NCBI GenBank assembly: GCA_900465665.1
Contig: UBJO01000028.1
Span: 1 to 64,000 of the forward strand
Origin: Hyphomicrobiales bacterium
GTDB lineage: Bacteria; Pseudomonadota; Alphaproteobacteria; Rhizobiales; Rhizobiaceae
DNA: 64,000 nt
Direction of reading: 5' to 3'
The notes beneath the pieces are model-generated. The model did not search any database. It saw only the letters and a list, made by a program, of their open reading frames with translations, and was not told where the DNA came from. How positions within the stretch are numbered: position 1 is the first letter of the stretch; the number at the start of each line of letters is the position of its first letter. Position numbers and translations under genes: made by a program. Below are positions 1 through 9,708 of the stretch, piece by piece.

Positions 1-2
1 GC

Positions 3-440
3 CTCCTTGGGGCCATCGGCAGCCTTTTCGGGGGAGGCTCTCAGTGGTCTAAGGCTTCGTCTGGTAAGATTGTCGGTCTGTTCTCGGACGGCGGGTACAC
101 CGGAAACGCAGCGGCTACGCAAGCGGCTGGCATCGTTCATGGTGGCGAGTACGTCTTTTCCAAGAAGGCAACCGATCGGATCGGGGTGAAGAACCTCGAA
201 GGCATGCACAAGCGTGCCAAGGGCTACGCGAGCGGCGGGCATGTGTCTCCGATCATCCCGGCCAACAACAACGGTTCCGGTGCAGGAGCGATCTCCATCG
301 ACGCCCGCACGACTATTCAGGCCAGTGGCAACGCTGAGACTGATGCTGAAATGAGGCGTTGGGCAGCGAAGCGCGACGCGGAACTGCCGTCCACCATCAT
401 TCAGACTGTCAAGGACGCGCAGCGTCGGAGGATCATTTAG
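3..440 (+). CDS. Phage tail tape measure protein, C-terminal end (partial)
   Basis: This frame is open from the first bases of the window, so the start lies upstream. The visible 145 residues are glycine rich and contain the block FSDGGYTG...AGIVHGGEYVFSKKAT followed by a YASGG repeat. Such a block is characteristic of the C-terminus of lambda-type tape measure proteins, which set tail length and sit inside the tail tube. The stop codon overlaps the GTG start of the next gene by one base, so the two are translationally coupled. Only the end of a protein that is normally several hundred residues or more is visible. Confidence 0.78.
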   Translation, partial: LLGAIGSLFGGGSQWSKASSGKIVGLFSDGGYTGNAAATQAAGIVHGGEYVFSKKATDRIGVKNLEGMHKRAKGYASGGHVSPIIPANNNGSGAGAISIDARTTIQASGNAETDAEMRRWAAKRDAELPSTIIQTVKDAQRRRII

Positions 441-1066
441 TGGCGATCACTTTTCCTAGGGAGCTGCCCGCGATCCCCGCTGAGGATTGGGTGAAAGCTG
501 ACTTCTACATCGACGATCCGGTCAAGACCTCAAATTCCGGGGCGCGCCTCATAAACTACACCCAGACTGAGGATCCAGTCTGGGTGGCGGATATCGAGAC
601 GAAGCCGCTAGACGATGATGAATTCGCACCGTTCGATGCATGGGCGCTCTCTCTGCGAGGTGGCCTGAGGTCGGTTCTCTTCCGACATCCGGCGCAAGCT
701 TACCCAAAAGCGCACCGGGGCAATCACGCACCCGCTGATGACCCTGGCAACCTCGTCTCGGTCACCGGTGGCAACGTCCTGTCTGTCAACGGCGTGGATT
801 CTGGCTTGGTGCTGTCCGTTGGAGATCGGATCGGCCTCGAGCGGTCTGGTCGGTACTATATCGGCCGGATCACTGAGGTGTCTGGCTCGGGCACTACGCG
901 TTCACTGACTGTCGAGCCGCCTCCGTTCGACACGGTGGCGCAAGCCGGCGCTGTGGTTCGCTTCGCCAATCCAGCTCTGGTGATGAGGCTCGTACCGGGG
1001 AGCTATCAGGCGCCGGGTGAGGGGCTGTTCAGAACGATCTCGTTTCAGCTTCGGGAGAGCCAATGA
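440..1066 (+). CDS. Conserved phage tail-assembly protein of unknown function
   Basis: A 208-residue protein begins at a GTG that overlaps the preceding TAG (TAGTG). It has no signal peptide or membrane segment and looks like a soluble beta-rich structural protein. I do not recognise a named domain. Its position between tape measure and the DUF2163-like protein, and the 4-base ATGA overlap with the next gene, put it in the tail-tip assembly operon of siphovirus-like phages, where it probably takes part in the distal tail or baseplate. An upstream ATG at 359 is in frame but would overlap the tape-measure gene by 82 bases, so GTG is preferred. Confidence 0.7.
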   Translation: MAITFPRELPAIPAEDWVKADFYIDDPVKTSNSGARLINYTQTEDPVWVADIETKPLDDDEFAPFDAWALSLRGGLRSVLFRHPAQAYPKAHRGNHAPADDPGNLVSVTGGNVLSVNGVDSGLVLSVGDRIGLERSGRYYIGRITEVSGSGTTRSLTVEPPPFDTVAQAGAVVRFANPALVMRLVPGSYQAPGEGLFRTISFQLRESQ

Positions 1067-1707
1067 CCCTCTCCGCAGAAGTCAAAGCTCTGTACGACGC
1101 CGGCCGGATCTCGACCCGCCAGATGATCCGTGTCCAGCTCGGTTCAGGCATCTACGGCTTCATCGCCAGGCGCGAGCCACTCGTCTACGCCGGCGTCACC
1201 TACCAGCCCTTCGGCTTGATCGAGGTGTCTGACATCGGTGGCGGGACCGGGACGGCGGCGGACGGCGGCTTCACGCTCACGCTGGCCGAGAGTAAACATT
1301 TCGATCTCACGCCTGAGATACTCACCGAGATTGAGAACGAGGACTATAGAGATCGGCCCGTCGTCGTCTACGACGCACACTTCCATCCGGACACGATGGC
1401 GCTGATCCAGGTCGAGCCCGTCGCTCGTGGATACCTCGATGTCATCGAGCACAATGCCGATGACACTCGCGGCTATTATCTGACGGCGCGGTGCGAGGGC
1501 AGGCAGCTGGATTACTCGCGGCAGAACGGCAGGAAGCGGACGGTTGCCGATCAGCAGCGCCGCGACCCCGGCGATAGGTTCTTCGAGCATGCGGCCACGG
1601 CCGGCCGTGTCGATATCGCGTGGGGCAAGGCTGTCGGTTCGGCTGTCAACGCGGCCAAGAGTGCCGCCGCAGGCGCCGCGCGAGCTATAGGTTTCAAAGG
1701 ACTGTAA
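1063..1707 (+). CDS. DUF2163-like phage tail-tip protein
   Basis: This 214-residue protein starts at an ATG inside the stop of the previous gene. The layout fits the DUF2163/BR0599 group of tail proteins found next to the NlpC/P60-like peptidase and the J-like tip protein in alphaproteobacterial prophages and gene transfer agents. Seen directly: an N-terminal half rich in beta-type sequence, the segment RDPGDRFFEHA near residue 175, a following AWGK, and an Ala/Gly-rich tail. These resemble zinc- or structural-site regions of tail hub proteins only loosely. The role in the tail tip is inferred mainly from context. Confidence 0.65.
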   Translation: MTLSAEVKALYDAGRISTRQMIRVQLGSGIYGFIARREPLVYAGVTYQPFGLIEVSDIGGGTGTAADGGFTLTLAESKHFDLTPEILTEIENEDYRDRPVVVYDAHFHPDTMALIQVEPVARGYLDVIEHNADDTRGYYLTARCEGRQLDYSRQNGRKRTVADQQRRDPGDRFFEHAATAGRVDIAWGKAVGSAVNAAKSAAAGAARAIGFKGL

Positions 1708-1712
1708 ACGAC

Positions 1713-2117
1713 ATGACCAGACTTCCCGGCTGGGAGAAGCGCCTCAACGCGGTTGTGGCGAAGCATCAGGCACTGCCATCCGTCTACGGCACATCCGACT
1801 GCTACCTGATCGCTGACGATGGCGTCGAGGCCGTCACGGGCGAGCGCATGTACGCCGACGCTCTCGGCTACAAGACAGAGGCTGGCGCGGCCAAGAAACT
1901 GCGCCAGCACGGCTTCGAGACAGTTCGAGATGCCTTCGCCGCCAAGTTCGATGAGGTCGCTCCCAGCATGGCGCAGCGGGGCGACATCGGCGTCGTCGAT
2001 CGTGATGGCGTCCTCTCTGGCGGGCTCTTTACCTCGATCGGCTTCATGACGCGCGGCACTGACGTCGTCGAGTTTCTGCCGGCCTCTGAGGTCGCGCATG
2101 CTTTCAAGGTGATCTAA
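1713..2117 (+). CDS. DUF6950-like (NlpC/P60-related) phage tail protein
   Basis: A 134-residue protein starts at ATG 1713 behind an AAAGG ribosome site. The N-terminal third contains YGTSDCYLIADDGVEAVTG. A cysteine shortly after a Tyr-Gly-x-x-Asp at this position is the layout of the NlpC/P60-like and DUF6950 proteins found at this point in tail operons, where they may cleave peptidoglycan during DNA entry. A second feature is the MAQRGDIGVV segment around residue 88, equivalent to the usual GDI/V strand. No clear catalytic His is obvious, so enzyme activity is uncertain. Its stop overlaps the next start by one base (TAATG). Confidence 0.62.
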   Translation: MTRLPGWEKRLNAVVAKHQALPSVYGTSDCYLIADDGVEAVTGERMYADALGYKTEAGAAKKLRQHGFETVRDAFAAKFDEVAPSMAQRGDIGVVDRDGVLSGGLFTSIGFMTRGTDVVEFLPASEVAHAFKVI

Positions 2118-4528
2118 TGCCCTTTCTCGCACCTATCGGAGCCGCGATCGGCGGGTTCTTCGGTTCCCTCGGCATCATCGGCAAGGCGATAATGGGGATC
2201 GGCCTGAACCTGCTCGTCAGCAAGATCCAGAAGAACCAGGCCAAGAAGAATAGCGCGGCGGTCGGTGGCGTCGAGTTCGAGCGGGAGTATGGCGAGAACG
2301 TCACGCGCAAGGTCGCCTGCGGCCTGGTCGGGATTGCCGGCCATGACTGCTACGTCAACACCTACGGCAGCTCGAATAAGTTCCTCGAGCAGGTCTATGT
2401 CCTGTCAGACTTCCCGTGCGACGGCCTTTCGCGCATCTGGGCAGGCGGTTCGCTGCTGTCTCTGAGTGTGATCGGCTCTGATGCGGTCAAGACGGTCTAT
2501 TCAGTCGTCAGTGGCGATTATGCCGGCCTGATCCGCTTCACCTTCTACAACGGCACCCAGGCGGCATCTGATACTGACATGATCAATCACTCCAACCCCT
2601 TCGGGCGCTGGACGGCGGATCATATCGGAACCGGCATTTGCTGGATTAAAGCGGAATTGACCTACGACCAGGACAAGCTTGGCCAGTTCCCCGACTTCTT
2701 CTTCGAGTTCCGCGGGGCTCGCCTCTACGACATCCGGAAGGATTCGACAGTCGGCGGGTCCGGCGGGCATCGGTGGGATGACTACTCGACGTATGAGTTC
2801 TCGGAGAACCCGATAGTACAGGAGTACAACTACCGTCGGGGCTTTTCGGTCAACGACGATCTCTTCTGCGGCATGGGGATGGCATCCGCCGACCTTCCGT
2901 TTGATCGGTACGCGACGGCTATGAACATCTGCGACGAGGATGCCGGGGGAGAGCGCCGTTACCGTTGCTCTGTCCTCTTCGATGCCGACGCTCAGCATGG
3001 CGATAACATCGAGGCTGTGATGACTGCTTGCGGCGGTATCGTGATCGATGACGTCAATGGATCGTGGCCGCTCATCGGGACCGATCAGCCGATCGTCGAG
3101 ACCTTCACGGACGATGACCTCATTCAGGGCGAGGCGATCCGCTTTCAGCGTCGCCGCTCGATGGCCGATCTCGTCAACGCGGTCTCTGGCACTTATCCGG
3201 AGCCAGAGAACATGTGGTCGCCGGCCGGCTACGACACGCAGACGAATGCGGGTTATGTGGTTCTCGATCGTCGCACCCGTGATGTGAACCTCGACTTCCC
3301 GCAGGTGCGATCGAAACGCCAGGCAAATCAGCTTGCGTCGATCTACTTCAATGAGAACCGATACGAGGCAACGGCTGACATCGTCATCCGGCCACGCTTC
3401 CAGACAATCAAAGCCGGTGACTGGGTGCGGTGGAACTCTGCCCGCTATGGCGATCGCGTCTACATGGTGCAGGCTCGCTCGATCAGGGCATTGACCAGTG
3501 ACGGGCCCCGTAACGTCTCTCTGTCGCTGCAGGAGCGCGATGGCGGCATTTATGACAGCGTCTCCGTGCTGCCTCCGACTATCCCGATCCCGAATGGAGA
3601 GCCGATCTATCTCAACGAGCTGCAGGACTTCTCGATCGCGGCGGTGATCGGCATTGGATCGGATGGGCGCTCATATCCAGCGTTCCGCGTTTCTTGGTCA
3701 CCGGTCGAGGATGTCACCGTGACGGATATCGTCATCGAGTGGTGGATCAAAACAGAACCTGGCAACAAGTTCTCGCGGACGGTGAAGGCCGACACGAACA
3801 TCGCCTTCATTCAGGAAGGCATTCTAAGTCTCACGACCTACCAGTTCCGCCACCGCCTCGTCGCCGATCGTGCCACGAACTGGTCGACACCGATCGACAT
3901 CACGTCGCTCGATGGTGTGAATGCGGACCTAGAAGTCGGGCTAGGGAACCTCAAAGACGAGGTGCTCAATGTCTTCAAGGATCTCTATGCCAGCTTGAAC
4001 CGCAATGAGTCCCTGCTGACCCAGATCGAGCAAAACTACCAGATCACCACGAGCGTCTCGCAGTCGATCGGCCGCAAGGTCTCGGTGCAGGGCGCGAGTT
4101 TCAACGAGCAGATCGTTGTTCTGCAGTCCGATATTGCCAACGTCGTCGAGCAGACGACTGAGATTATCGCGCAATTCAACGAGAACCTAGCGAATGGTTT
4201 GGTGTCGTTCCAGGCTGTCGCTACTCCTGAGGGCGTGACAGTACGCTACGCTGTGCTCCTGAAGGCCTCGATCGGCGATACCTGGAAGGAAAGCGGGTTC
4301 TTCCTTGACCTTTACTCGGATGCGGGCGTTCTGAAGTCGCGTGTAGCTTTCAACGTTGATCAGTTCGTCGTGACGGACGGGACCAACACCGCTTACCCAT
4401 TGTTGTTCGAGGATGGCGTGCTCACGGCGCAGATCGCGCACTTCAAGACTATCCTCACCGCCGACATCAACCTCGGCAATGGCAAGGTTCGGGTCAATGA
4501 GACCGGCGTGACGGTAAAGAGTGGCTAA
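2117..4528 (+). CDS. Phage tail tip attachment protein, J-like
   Basis: This 803-residue protein is the largest in the tail cassette. It has a hydrophobic Gly/Ile-rich N-terminus (residues 5-35), a long beta-rich middle, a fibronectin-like stretch around residues 500-600, a coiled region with many Gln/Asn near 640-700, and a C-terminus resembling DUF1983 with FNVDQFVVTDG followed by a repeat ending in NETGVTVKSG. These are features of central tail-tip/host-specificity proteins such as lambda J. It starts at an ATG overlapping the upstream stop and ends with TAATG overlapping the next gene, so it belongs to the same operon. It likely contacts the host surface or holds the fibres. Confidence 0.75.
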   Translation: MPFLAPIGAAIGGFFGSLGIIGKAIMGIGLNLLVSKIQKNQAKKNSAAVGGVEFEREYGENVTRKVACGLVGIAGHDCYVNTYGSSNKFLEQVYVLSDFPCDGLSRIWAGGSLLSLSVIGSDAVKTVYSVVSGDYAGLIRFTFYNGTQAASDTDMINHSNPFGRWTADHIGTGICWIKAELTYDQDKLGQFPDFFFEFRGARLYDIRKDSTVGGSGGHRWDDYSTYEFSENPIVQEYNYRRGFSVNDDLFCGMGMASADLPFDRYATAMNICDEDAGGERRYRCSVLFDADAQHGDNIEAVMTACGGIVIDDVNGSWPLIGTDQPIVETFTDDDLIQGEAIRFQRRRSMADLVNAVSGTYPEPENMWSPAGYDTQTNAGYVVLDRRTRDVNLDFPQVRSKRQANQLASIYFNENRYEATADIVIRPRFQTIKAGDWVRWNSARYGDRVYMVQARSIRALTSDGPRNVSLSLQERDGGIYDSVSVLPPTIPIPNGEPIYLNELQDFSIAAVIGIGSDGRSYPAFRVSWSPVEDVTVTDIVIEWWIKTEPGNKFSRTVKADTNIAFIQEGILSLTTYQFRHRLVADRATNWSTPIDITSLDGVNADLEVGLGNLKDEVLNVFKDLYASLNRNESLLTQIEQNYQITTSVSQSIGRKVSVQGASFNEQIVVLQSDIANVVEQTTEIIAQFNENLANGLVSFQAVATPEGVTVRYAVLLKASIGDTWKESGFFLDLYSDAGVLKSRVAFNVDQFVVTDGTNTAYPLLFEDGVLTAQIAHFKTILTADINLGNGKVRVNETGVTVKSG

Positions 4529-6051
4529 TGGCTATTGCAGCATTTGTCGGGGTCGATAGCCAGAACGCCGGCTGTGTGAAGATCATGGCGTCGGATATCT
4601 ACAATCCGTATTCGACGCCAGACACCGACTACGCGAAGTTCCTGTTTAACAGCAAGTACCAGACGATGCGGTTCGCCGGTATCGTCGCAAGGAACTACAC
4701 TGGGAGCGGTCAGTCTTTTACCCCTGCGGGTACTGGGACCTCAAACTTCCTGACGTTCTATGACGGCTATCTGACCAACATCGCGAACTATTTCATCCGC
4801 TCGACGGCGTTCCCCGCTCTGGAATACGCCGTTCCACTCTTCGACATCAAATACAAGGATGCTTCTGGCGTCCTGAACTATGGGGCTCGAGTCTCAAGAT
4901 ACTTCCTCGGTTTCAATAACCGATCTGCACTCTTCACCACGCCTGGTTATGGCGAGGAGGGGTGGCTGTCGGGCTTCAGCGGCACTGGATCTTACGCTTT
5001 CTTTATGGCGCAGGGCTTCGGCACGCATTTCTTCAACACCGAGTTCGCCCAGGTCTACAAAGAGTTCGTGGTCTGGAACCTGCCGGGCAATTCGGCCCCC
5101 GTAAACAGCCCGCCTTTGGCGCCCGTTGCGGGGCAAGTCGCCGTCGAGATCACGCGGACATCATGCCGAGCCGCAAAGCCTGGCTATGATGTTCGGGTGG
5201 CAACACCGTCACAGCTAAGCTTCGACAGCTCCAGTCTTCCGGCCAAAGTAGTTGCGGCTGGCGACATTGCGCTGCCTTCCGGAACGACGGTCTATCCGCT
5301 GACGACATTGGCAGGCGTCGCGATCGGGCAGCTGAGGGCTGATGTGATTGTCTACCAGGGCGGCACAGTCTTCTATCCGACGAACCCGCTCTCGACCGAA
5401 ACCGAGTATGGCGCTGACTATTATTTCAGCGGCGCCAATCTGGTTTTTTCCAATCCCTTTGGAGCGGCGCGGGCCCGTTTCATCGTCTACGCGCTGGACG
5501 ATTCTGCGCCATCTGCTGGTGACAACGATGTGTGGCGCGAGTTCAATGATGGCTCTCGCGACGTGCTGCAGTTCCTTCGACCAGGGGCGGCGAACCCGCC
5601 TCGGCTGTCTGATATCATGGTGGATAGCCGATGGCCCCAGGTGAGGATGCTTGCTGAGGGGTACATCGACGTCACCTCGCAAGCGAATGGCGCTCGCCAG
5701 TGGTCCATTCCGATCAACGGGGCTGGTGTCTTTCCATTCGTCAAATACGTCACCATCCACGGGGGTGGATCCAACATCAAGCTTGGGAACTTCAACGGCA
5801 CGATCTCGGGTCGGGTGAAGGCACCGTACACGGTCTATGGGTACTATGACCCTGTCAGCATTGGAAAACAGTATTACACGGCCGGCGACAGCACTTACTG
5901 CCAGCTTAGTACGTTCGAAGCTCGCTTCTTCACCTTTCGGGGCAACCCGACCCGTATCTACCTTTCTGGCAGTAGCTCGAACGTCGTTTCGGAGTCCGAC
6001 ACGACGCCGATCATCGGTATCCGCTACTACATTCTCGGCATCCCAGCATAG
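4528..6051 (+). CDS. Phage structural protein of unknown function
   Basis: A 507-residue soluble protein starts on the ATG overlapping the J-like gene's stop. It is rich in aromatic residues, Gly, Ser and Asn and appears all-beta, with no signal peptide or membrane segment. I recognise no domain. Position between the tip protein and the tail fibre suggests a baseplate, tip-collar or receptor-binding component. The C-terminal third (from residue about 370) has repeated short Tyr/Gly strands as in virion beta-sandwich modules. It ends 12 bases before the next ATG. Confidence 0.7.
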   Translation: MAIAAFVGVDSQNAGCVKIMASDIYNPYSTPDTDYAKFLFNSKYQTMRFAGIVARNYTGSGQSFTPAGTGTSNFLTFYDGYLTNIANYFIRSTAFPALEYAVPLFDIKYKDASGVLNYGARVSRYFLGFNNRSALFTTPGYGEEGWLSGFSGTGSYAFFMAQGFGTHFFNTEFAQVYKEFVVWNLPGNSAPVNSPPLAPVAGQVAVEITRTSCRAAKPGYDVRVATPSQLSFDSSSLPAKVVAAGDIALPSGTTVYPLTTLAGVAIGQLRADVIVYQGGTVFYPTNPLSTETEYGADYYFSGANLVFSNPFGAARARFIVYALDDSAPSAGDNDVWREFNDGSRDVLQFLRPGAANPPRLSDIMVDSRWPQVRMLAEGYIDVTSQANGARQWSIPINGAGVFPFVKYVTIHGGGSNIKLGNFNGTISGRVKAPYTVYGYYDPVSIGKQYYTAGDSTYCQLSTFEARFFTFRGNPTRIYLSGSSSNVVSESDTTPIIGIRYYILGIPA

Positions 6052-6063
6052 GGACTCTTCAAC

Positions 6064-8064
6064 ATGACCATTGCTTACACGACAGGGCAGATCACCCTGA
6101 CGAACGGCTCTGCCGTGGTTACTGGTATCGGAACCGCTTGGGCGGTCTCCTTGATCGCTGGCGGCATGATTGCTGCGGAAGCGGGCGGCAACCTTCTGCC
6201 GATCGAGAGCGTCGACAGCGACACGTCGATCACGGCGGCGATCGAGTGGAGGGGCGCTACCGGGACTTACGACTACGCGCTTGTACGGGACACGGCGTAC
6301 CTCCAGCAGCTCAATTTAAACAGCAACACCTTGGCGCGGCTGATCGCCGAGCTGAATGCGGGCACCATCTTCAAATACGACGCATCTGGCGATCTTGTCG
6401 GGCGTGCGACGTACGATGGGCGGCCGAAAGGGTTCTCCTATCTTGTCTTTATTGGTGTCGACGAGCCCGAGCTGTATGTGAAGGCATCCGCCGGTGAAGG
6501 CGATTGGGATGGGCCGTTCTCCTATGGCACTGGACCTGAGGGGCCAGTAGGGCCGGCAGGGTATGTCAACTTCCGAGGGGTCTACGCTGGCGCGACTGCT
6601 TATGCCAAGAACGACGGCGTCCTTTACAATGGCTCCTCCTTTGTTGCGCTGCAAGCAACGACGGGTAATGCGCCGCCGACCCTTCCGACCACTTCGAATG
6701 CCCATTGGCAACTGCTCGCTATAAAGGGAACAGACGGCACCGGCACGGGTGACGTTGTTGGTCCAAACAGCGCGACCAACAACTATCTCGCCGTTTTCGA
6801 TGGGGTGACTGGCAAGCTGCTGAAGCAGATGGCTGCAAGCGCCGCGAACATTTCATTCAGCAACGGCGTAGCGAATCTTCCGGGCAATCCGGCAACCGTC
6901 CAGGCGGCAATTGAAGCCATTGGTAATAGCGGCGGAAAGAATGATGCGCTGTTAGCATTAGAGATCGCAGATCTAAAGGGTCAGCGGATGGGAATGGTCG
7001 GTGGCGTGGCTGATCCGTTCGACGATACCAGTGGCGTAAACCTCGGTGGGATCGACTCAAATACGGTGATTGCACTGCATTTGGACGTGGCGACGGGTTT
7101 CGCAGATAGCGCCCCTACTCCACACTCTTTCACCGCATCAGGTGGAGCGGCCATTTCATCCGCCCAAAGTGTGTTTGGCGGGGGCTCCGCTTCGTTCGCG
7201 GCGTCGGGGGACAAGGTCCAAACCCCAAATTCGTCTGATTTGTCATTCGGGTCTGGCGACTTCACGATAGACTTCAGAGTAAGGCTCAACGCCGGGGCGA
7301 CATTTAGAGTCGTTTACGATTTTGGCTACACTAGTGCCAATGCACTCCTGGTGCAGTTCGATACCACCGCCAAACTGTACGTCTACTCTGGCGGAACTCC
7401 TGTGCTCAATGACAGCCTAAGCCTCCTCGCTGATGTCTGGTATCACTATGCGATCGTTAGGTCGGCTAACATCCTCTACATGTTTAGGGATGGCGTGCAG
7501 GTTGCTAGCTTCACGCTGACATCGCAGGTTTTCAGCAATACGGCTGCGCTATCGATCGGGGGTAAGCAAACTGATAGCTCCCTCGGCCTCAACGGATACT
7601 TGGACGAGCTTCGAGTGTCGAAAGTGGCTCGATGGACGGGCGGTTTTACTCCTCCACCTGTCGCATACTCCGTGGGAGAGCCATCGAACGCGAATTACAG
7701 TGCGGCTAACGACTGGTTCACCCCGACTGTCCCGGCTTCGGGTGTGCCCAACAATATGCAGCTTGTCTCAGTGAGCTACGCCGCATCAGCCACGCCTTCA
7801 AACGCACGAGTTGCGGTCCAGCTGGCTGATGCGCTGACGTTGGTTCCGAACACAGATTTTTCAATGGAGGTTTCGCGTGATGGAGGGACGTCTTGGACGG
7901 CCGTGACACTCGCCTTGACCGTGCCGTCGTTCGGAGGCGTGAAAATGTATGATGGTACTGTCTCTCTTAACGGGCAGCCGTCTGGATCTTCGATGCGATG
8001 GAGGTTCAAGACCCTGACGAACAAAAACATCATCGCCTCCGGCGTCGTTTTGCAGCAATCTTAA
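6064..8064 (+). CDS. Phage tail fibre with LamG/concanavalin-like domain
   Basis: The 666-residue protein starts with a virion-anchoring module of the type seen in siphophage fibres (ITLTNGSAVVTGIGTAW). A short collagen-like GPEGPVGPAG follows near residue 160, and a YxGxxYAKNDGVLYNGSSFVA carbohydrate-binding-like motif lies near residues 175-195. Residues about 330-535 form a LamG/concanavalin A-like lectin domain, with GSGDFTIDFRVR, a WYHYAIVR strand and GYLDELRVSKVARW at the end, the usual signature of this fold. The last 130 residues are a separate beta domain. It is the likely receptor-binding fibre recognising host surface polysaccharide. Confidence 0.82.
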   Translation: MTIAYTTGQITLTNGSAVVTGIGTAWAVSLIAGGMIAAEAGGNLLPIESVDSDTSITAAIEWRGATGTYDYALVRDTAYLQQLNLNSNTLARLIAELNAGTIFKYDASGDLVGRATYDGRPKGFSYLVFIGVDEPELYVKASAGEGDWDGPFSYGTGPEGPVGPAGYVNFRGVYAGATAYAKNDGVLYNGSSFVALQATTGNAPPTLPTTSNAHWQLLAIKGTDGTGTGDVVGPNSATNNYLAVFDGVTGKLLKQMAASAANISFSNGVANLPGNPATVQAAIEAIGNSGGKNDALLALEIADLKGQRMGMVGGVADPFDDTSGVNLGGIDSNTVIALHLDVATGFADSAPTPHSFTASGGAAISSAQSVFGGGSASFAASGDKVQTPNSSDLSFGSGDFTIDFRVRLNAGATFRVVYDFGYTSANALLVQFDTTAKLYVYSGGTPVLNDSLSLLADVWYHYAIVRSANILYMFRDGVQVASFTLTSQVFSNTAALSIGGKQTDSSLGLNGYLDELRVSKVARWTGGFTPPPVAYSVGEPSNANYSAANDWFTPTVPASGVPNNMQLVSVSYAASATPSNARVAVQLADALTLVPNTDFSMEVSRDGGTSWTAVTLALTVPSFGGVKMYDGTVSLNGQPSGSSMRWRFKTLTNKNIIASGVVLQQS

Positions 8065-8076
8065 GGAGATCCGTCC

Positions 8077-8403
8077 ATGCCAACAACTTGGGGCACTCTT
8101 CAGCCTATTGCCGTTCCCGAAACGATAAGTCGTCGTCAGTTTTTCCAAGAACTCGCAAACCGGGGGATGATCACCAAAGATGAAGCGCTCGCGGCAATTG
8201 TCGACAATGCTCTTCCTGCGGAATTTTCCGTGATGGTGCAGGATATTGTCGACGATGACATTCAGTGGCAAGCACGGATGCTTTTAGCGGGGGCTACTGA
8301 ATTCAAGCGGTCTAATTGGTTTGTCGGATTTTTTGCAGCGATGAAGTCACTATCGGCTTCGTATATGGACGACTTCTGGCGCTCCAGTGCGTTGCTCGAT
8401 TAG
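8077..8403 (+). CDS. Small phage protein after the tail fibre, unknown function
   Basis: A 108-residue protein begins 12 bases after the fibre stop, behind a clear AAGGAG site. It is soluble, mostly helical by composition and has no recognised motif; the middle reads RRQFFQELANRGMITKDEALAAI. Small genes of this type commonly follow the fibre gene in rhizobial prophages and may encode a fibre-assembly or capping factor, but this is inferred from position only. Confidence 0.68.
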   Translation: MPTTWGTLQPIAVPETISRRQFFQELANRGMITKDEALAAIVDNALPAEFSVMVQDIVDDDIQWQARMLLAGATEFKRSNWFVGFFAAMKSLSASYMDDFWRSSALLD

Positions 8404-8447
8404 CCGCCGGTGTGGCGAGAGCGTCTGCATGTTGCTCCCGTAGTGCG

Positions 8448-9584
8448 CTAGGACTGTGTTTGCGGGGGCGCTTCTGAAATCGGGGATGTCAGCTGCTCAG
8501 GTCTCCCAAAGACAACTGTGAACCTGTCCTTCAAGAGTAGGAAGGGTTTCTCCACGATGTAGAAGCTTGCCGTTCCTGCAGCGACGGTCAGCGCGAAAGT
8601 CGCGGCGACCGTTACTAGGTACTCTGTAAAAGAGCCAGGTGTAAGCACTTGCAATTGGGCAAGCCACTGGATGGCGATGTCTTGGGCCAGCCGATGATAA
8701 ACATAGAGCCCAAAGGATATCGACCCCAGATAGCGAAGGTTCCGGTTTGAAAGAGCGGCCTTGAGCCAACTAGCGCGCAGCGACACGTCTAGAATAGCTG
8801 CGCACATTATTGCGGCGGTCGGGTAACTGAAAGCAGATCCGAGACCACTATCCCAGGGCAGCGGCAGCGCCAGGAACAACGCCCCGGCTACAAACCCGAT
8901 CAAGGCAGAGTACCTGCACGGCCACGTCGGGCGGCGAACTGAGATGGCTATTCCAGCGATTACGGCGTCAGGCTGAAGGAACGGTGTCACCCAGATTATG
9001 GGATGTGGCGCGGAGATGCTCCAGAAAAGCATGCGCGCGAAGAAGCAATACGCGTAGATCGCGGCGAGAAGAGACAGAAATCGACCGTCTCCGATCTTGT
9101 TTTTGAGCAAGAACGCCAAGGGAATGAAAAGGTAGATCTGGAACTCGAACGCCAGTGACCAAAGGTGGGGGACTGATTGGATTGAGACGTTGTAACCCTT
9201 CACCCAAGTGACAAAATTGTCGGCGAACATAGCAATGCCAACCAGTCGCCACCATCCGATGTCGTCACGAGCGCCATAGATCAGAAGCATGACAAGCGGG
9301 AATAGCACCATCAGCGGATAAATACGTAGAAACCGCCGGATATAGAATTTCACTACATCTATGTGTCCGCGCTTTGACACCTCGGCATCAAACAGATGGA
9401 AAAACAGAAACGAAGAAATAACGAAGAAGAGTTCGACGCCAACCCATCCATATTGCTGGATCGTCGAAAGCGCTCCCCAATCTGCGGATGTGGCAGAATG
9501 ATGCACCAGGACAAGCAAAAAAGCGAGAAAGCGTAGGCCGTCGAGAGACCCGATATAAAGGCTTTCGTTGTTTCTTTCTTTCAT
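8448..9584 (-). CDS. Acyltransferase 3 family membrane protein (OafA-like) in prophage
   Basis: This 378-residue integral membrane protein shows the acyltransferase-3 signature near the N-terminus: GLRFLAFLLVLVHH, with the conserved catalytic-type histidine, then FFVISSFLFF and RRFLRIYPL. About ten hydrophobic segments follow. The family O-acetylates or O-acylates sugars of LPS O-antigen, exopolysaccharide or Nod factor at the cytoplasmic membrane. It is transcribed against the surrounding phage genes, typical of a lysogenic-conversion cargo gene expressed from the prophage. The ATG at 9584 is chosen because GAGG lies five bases before it; TTG/GTG starts slightly upstream are possible. The true acceptor cannot be read from sequence. 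Confidence 0.85.
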   Translation of the reverse strand: MKERNNESLYIGSLDGLRFLAFLLVLVHHSATSADWGALSTIQQYGWVGVELFFVISSFLFFHLFDAEVSKRGHIDVVKFYIRRFLRIYPLMVLFPLVMLLIYGARDDIGWWRLVGIAMFADNFVTWVKGYNVSIQSVPHLWSLAFEFQIYLFIPLAFLLKNKIGDGRFLSLLAAIYAYCFFARMLFWSISAPHPIIWVTPFLQPDAVIAGIAISVRRPTWPCRYSALIGFVAGALFLALPLPWDSGLGSAFSYPTAAIMCAAILDVSLRASWLKAALSNRNLRYLGSISFGLYVYHRLAQDIAIQWLAQLQVLTPGSFTEYLVTVAATFALTVAAGTASFYIVEKPFLLLKDRFTVVFGRPEQLTSPISEAPPQTQS

Positions 9585-9708
9585 CACGCCTCGCAAAACT
9601 GGCCGTACGTTTACCGGCGAACCGTCGTCGCGACAAGCTTAGAGCGCCTGAATAAAGCGGCTAAGCCAAAAAGCGGCGCACATTCACCTCATAATCATCG
9701 GAGATACC

